Assembly: GCA_002696685.1 (NCBI GenBank)
Contig: NZSI01000044.1
Span: forward strand, 52,617-59,807
Reading direction: 5' to 3'
DNA: 7,191 bases
Source: Chloroflexota bacterium
GTDB taxonomy: Bacteria; Chloroflexota; Dehalococcoidia; SAR202; UBA826
The notes under the pieces were generated by a model. It was not told the origin of the DNA and searched no databases. It saw only the letters and a program-made list of their open reading frames with translations. The translations under genes and the position numbers were made by a program. Below are positions 6,391 through 7,191 of the stretch, in pieces (the stretch's first letter is position 1; each line of letters opens with the position of its first letter).

Positions 6391-6684
6391 ATGGCCGTTT
6401 ATTCAATAAGCAGCATAACAGTGAAAAACTGGGACATATACAAAGAATATATGGAAAAAGTCCCGGCAATAATCGAAAAACATGGGGGTAAATATCTGGT
6501 AAGGGGAGGAGATATACTTTCTGACGATACATCATGGGGTCCCCAGCGCATCGTAATACTGGAGTTCCCAAACATAGAACAGATGAAAGCTTTCAGAGAT
6601 TCAGAAGAATACAAACCTGTGGCAGCATTACGCCATAAAGCAGCTGACTCCGAAGGATTCGTAGTTATGGGACATGATCAATAG
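6391..6684 (+). CDS. DUF1330 family protein
   Basis: This protein has 97 residues with the start at 6391, chosen because of the ribosome binding site directly upstream and because the sequence MAVYSISSI then begins with the first family strand. DUF1330 words are clear: YKEYMEKVPAIIEKHGGKYL (17-36, helix then HGG), VRGGD (37-41), RIVILEFP (53-60), the helix with MKAFRDSEEY (65-74), and Arg81. The family adopts a dimeric ferredoxin-like alpha-beta barrel and is widespread beside catabolic enzymes, but its biochemical role is not established. It starts 1 nt after the amidohydrolase stop, so the two are surely co-expressed. It shares its general layout (strand ending in IVILE plus aromatic residue) with the first protein of the cluster. 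It converges on the next gene with a 22-bp gap. Confidence 0.88.
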   Translation: MAVYSISSITVKNWDIYKEYMEKVPAIIEKHGGKYLVRGGDILSDDTSWGPQRIVILEFPNIEQMKAFRDSEEYKPVAALRHKAADSEGFVVMGHDQ

Positions 6685-6706
6685 GGCTAAGACTATTACG
6701 GAGCTT

Positions 6707-7191
6707 TCAGGAAATTTCAGGGACTGTAAGGTCAAATATAAGATCGTAGTCTGAAAAAGAAACTGTTACGACCACTTCCGCTTCTCCCAAACCAGAAAGT
6801 CCAGGAAGCCCTAAGGTCTCCGAGGCAAACAACCCTCCTTCAATTATTGTGAATTGTGCATCAATGTGAGCAATTCTCAGGTCATTTTCGTCAACGATGA
6901 TGGAAATATTGACATTAGCTACTTCATAGAAATGAGCGTCCTCCCCACCGCCCAAAAGACCAATTGTCGTTAGGTCCGCAACCTTTTGCGAGACAGACAG
7001 TTTCAGATCACCACCAGAACTTACTTCCTGAACCTCATATGGCAAGGATAAGATTTGTGCGCCTTCACCCCGCCAAAACATAGGAGAAATAAGACCAACC
7101 GCAAAATTAGAATTTTCTAGCCAATCATCTGAAACCGGATCTTTTATAAGTATCCGATTATCGTTTTGAAAAGTCTCAAATGAAAAAGACA
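6707..7191 (-). CDS. Partial beta-rich protein, possibly LolA/LppX-like lipoprotein (N-terminus outside window)
   Basis: The frame ends at TGA (complement of 6707-6709) and stays open to the right edge, giving 160 visible residues. The Met at 7079-7081 is internal: upstream in-frame codons read ILIKDPVSDDW with no stop and no ribosome binding site is placed to serve that Met. The protein alternates short polar strands and ends with a strand SFSDYDLIFDLTVPE. The KDPxxxxW word, a strand with NVNISIIVDENDLRI and the SFSDY-near-C-terminus pattern recall LppX/LolA-fold lipoproteins that carry lipids or act at the envelope, which are common in Actinobacteria and Chloroflexota. The signal peptide and lipobox that would prove this are not in the window. 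It converges on the DUF1330 gene and appears unrelated to the operon. Confidence 0.7.
   Translation of the reverse strand, partial: SFSFETFQNDNRILIKDPVSDDWLENSNFAVGLISPMFWRGEGAQILSLPYEVQEVSSGGDLKLSVSQKVADLTTIGLLGGGEDAHFYEVANVNISIIVDENDLRIAHIDAQFTIIEGGLFASETLGLPGLSGLGEAEVVVTVSFSDYDLIFDLTVPEIS

Larger units (their letters stand above)
4244..6684 (+). other. Predicted four-gene operon around an amidohydrolase
   Basis: Four genes follow one another with junctions of +8 nt, a 4-nt ATGA overlap, and +1 nt, so they are almost certainly co-transcribed and translationally coupled. The order is small barrel protein, cupin, amidohydrolase, DUF1330 protein. The amidohydrolase is the only member with a clear catalytic assignment. 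The sugar kinase 90 bp upstream might also belong to the transcript. Confidence 0.75.

Noticed and set aside
6254..6571. 105-codon - strand frame across the amidohydrolase end and DUF1330 gene
   Set aside because: It is antisense to two well-supported genes; its proline- and leucine-rich translation looks like a frame shadow.
6685..6706. Possible terminator between the DUF1330 gene and the convergent partial gene
   Set aside because: Only 22 bp with no inverted repeat; the TTTCAGG direct repeat nearby lies mostly in coding sequence and is short.

Overview
The window is a compact bacterial chromosome segment with eight recognisable genes plus one partial gene at the right edge. Intergenic gaps are short, Shine-Dalgarno sites of the AGGAG/GGAG type precede most starts, and base composition looks moderately AT-leaning by eye (not counted). 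No rRNA, tRNA, IS element, CRISPR array or phage gene was seen. The gene set resembles what is common in free-living, often marine, heterotrophic bacteria. A lipoprotein-like fragment at the right edge and the style of the catabolic enzymes would fit a Chloroflexota lineage such as SAR202/Dehalococcoidia. That placement is an impression, not a demonstrated assignment.

Left part (1-1027, + strand): the C-terminal end of a D-2-hydroxyacid dehydrogenase, then an HpcH/HpaI-family class II aldolase starting at GTG. Next (1064-3055, - strand) comes a 663-residue alpha/beta hydrolase of the Abhydrolase_10 type, convergent with the aldolase. A 99-bp divergent intergenic region separates it from a PfkB-family sugar kinase (3155-4153, +) with clear 2-keto-3-deoxygluconate (KDG) kinase motifs.

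Right part (4244-6684, +): a tight four-gene cluster. It encodes a small protein that looks like a dimeric alpha-beta barrel, a cupin with degenerate metal-ligand positions, a D-aminoacylase-like amidohydrolase (ATGA overlap with the cupin), and a DUF1330 protein 1 nt after the amidohydrolase. The last item (6707-7191, -) is the C-terminal part of a secreted or lipoprotein-like beta-rich protein whose frame stays open to the window edge.

How the genes may work together: the dehydrogenase, aldolase and KDG kinase are all enzymes of 2-keto(-3-deoxy) or 2-hydroxy acid metabolism, pointing to sugar-acid degradation. The amidohydrolase cluster looks like a separate catabolic cassette for an N-acyl or cyclic amide compound, with small accessory proteins of unknown role. 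The co-location suggests a catabolic island for sugar acids and amide-linked organic matter. The exact substrates cannot be read from the sequence.
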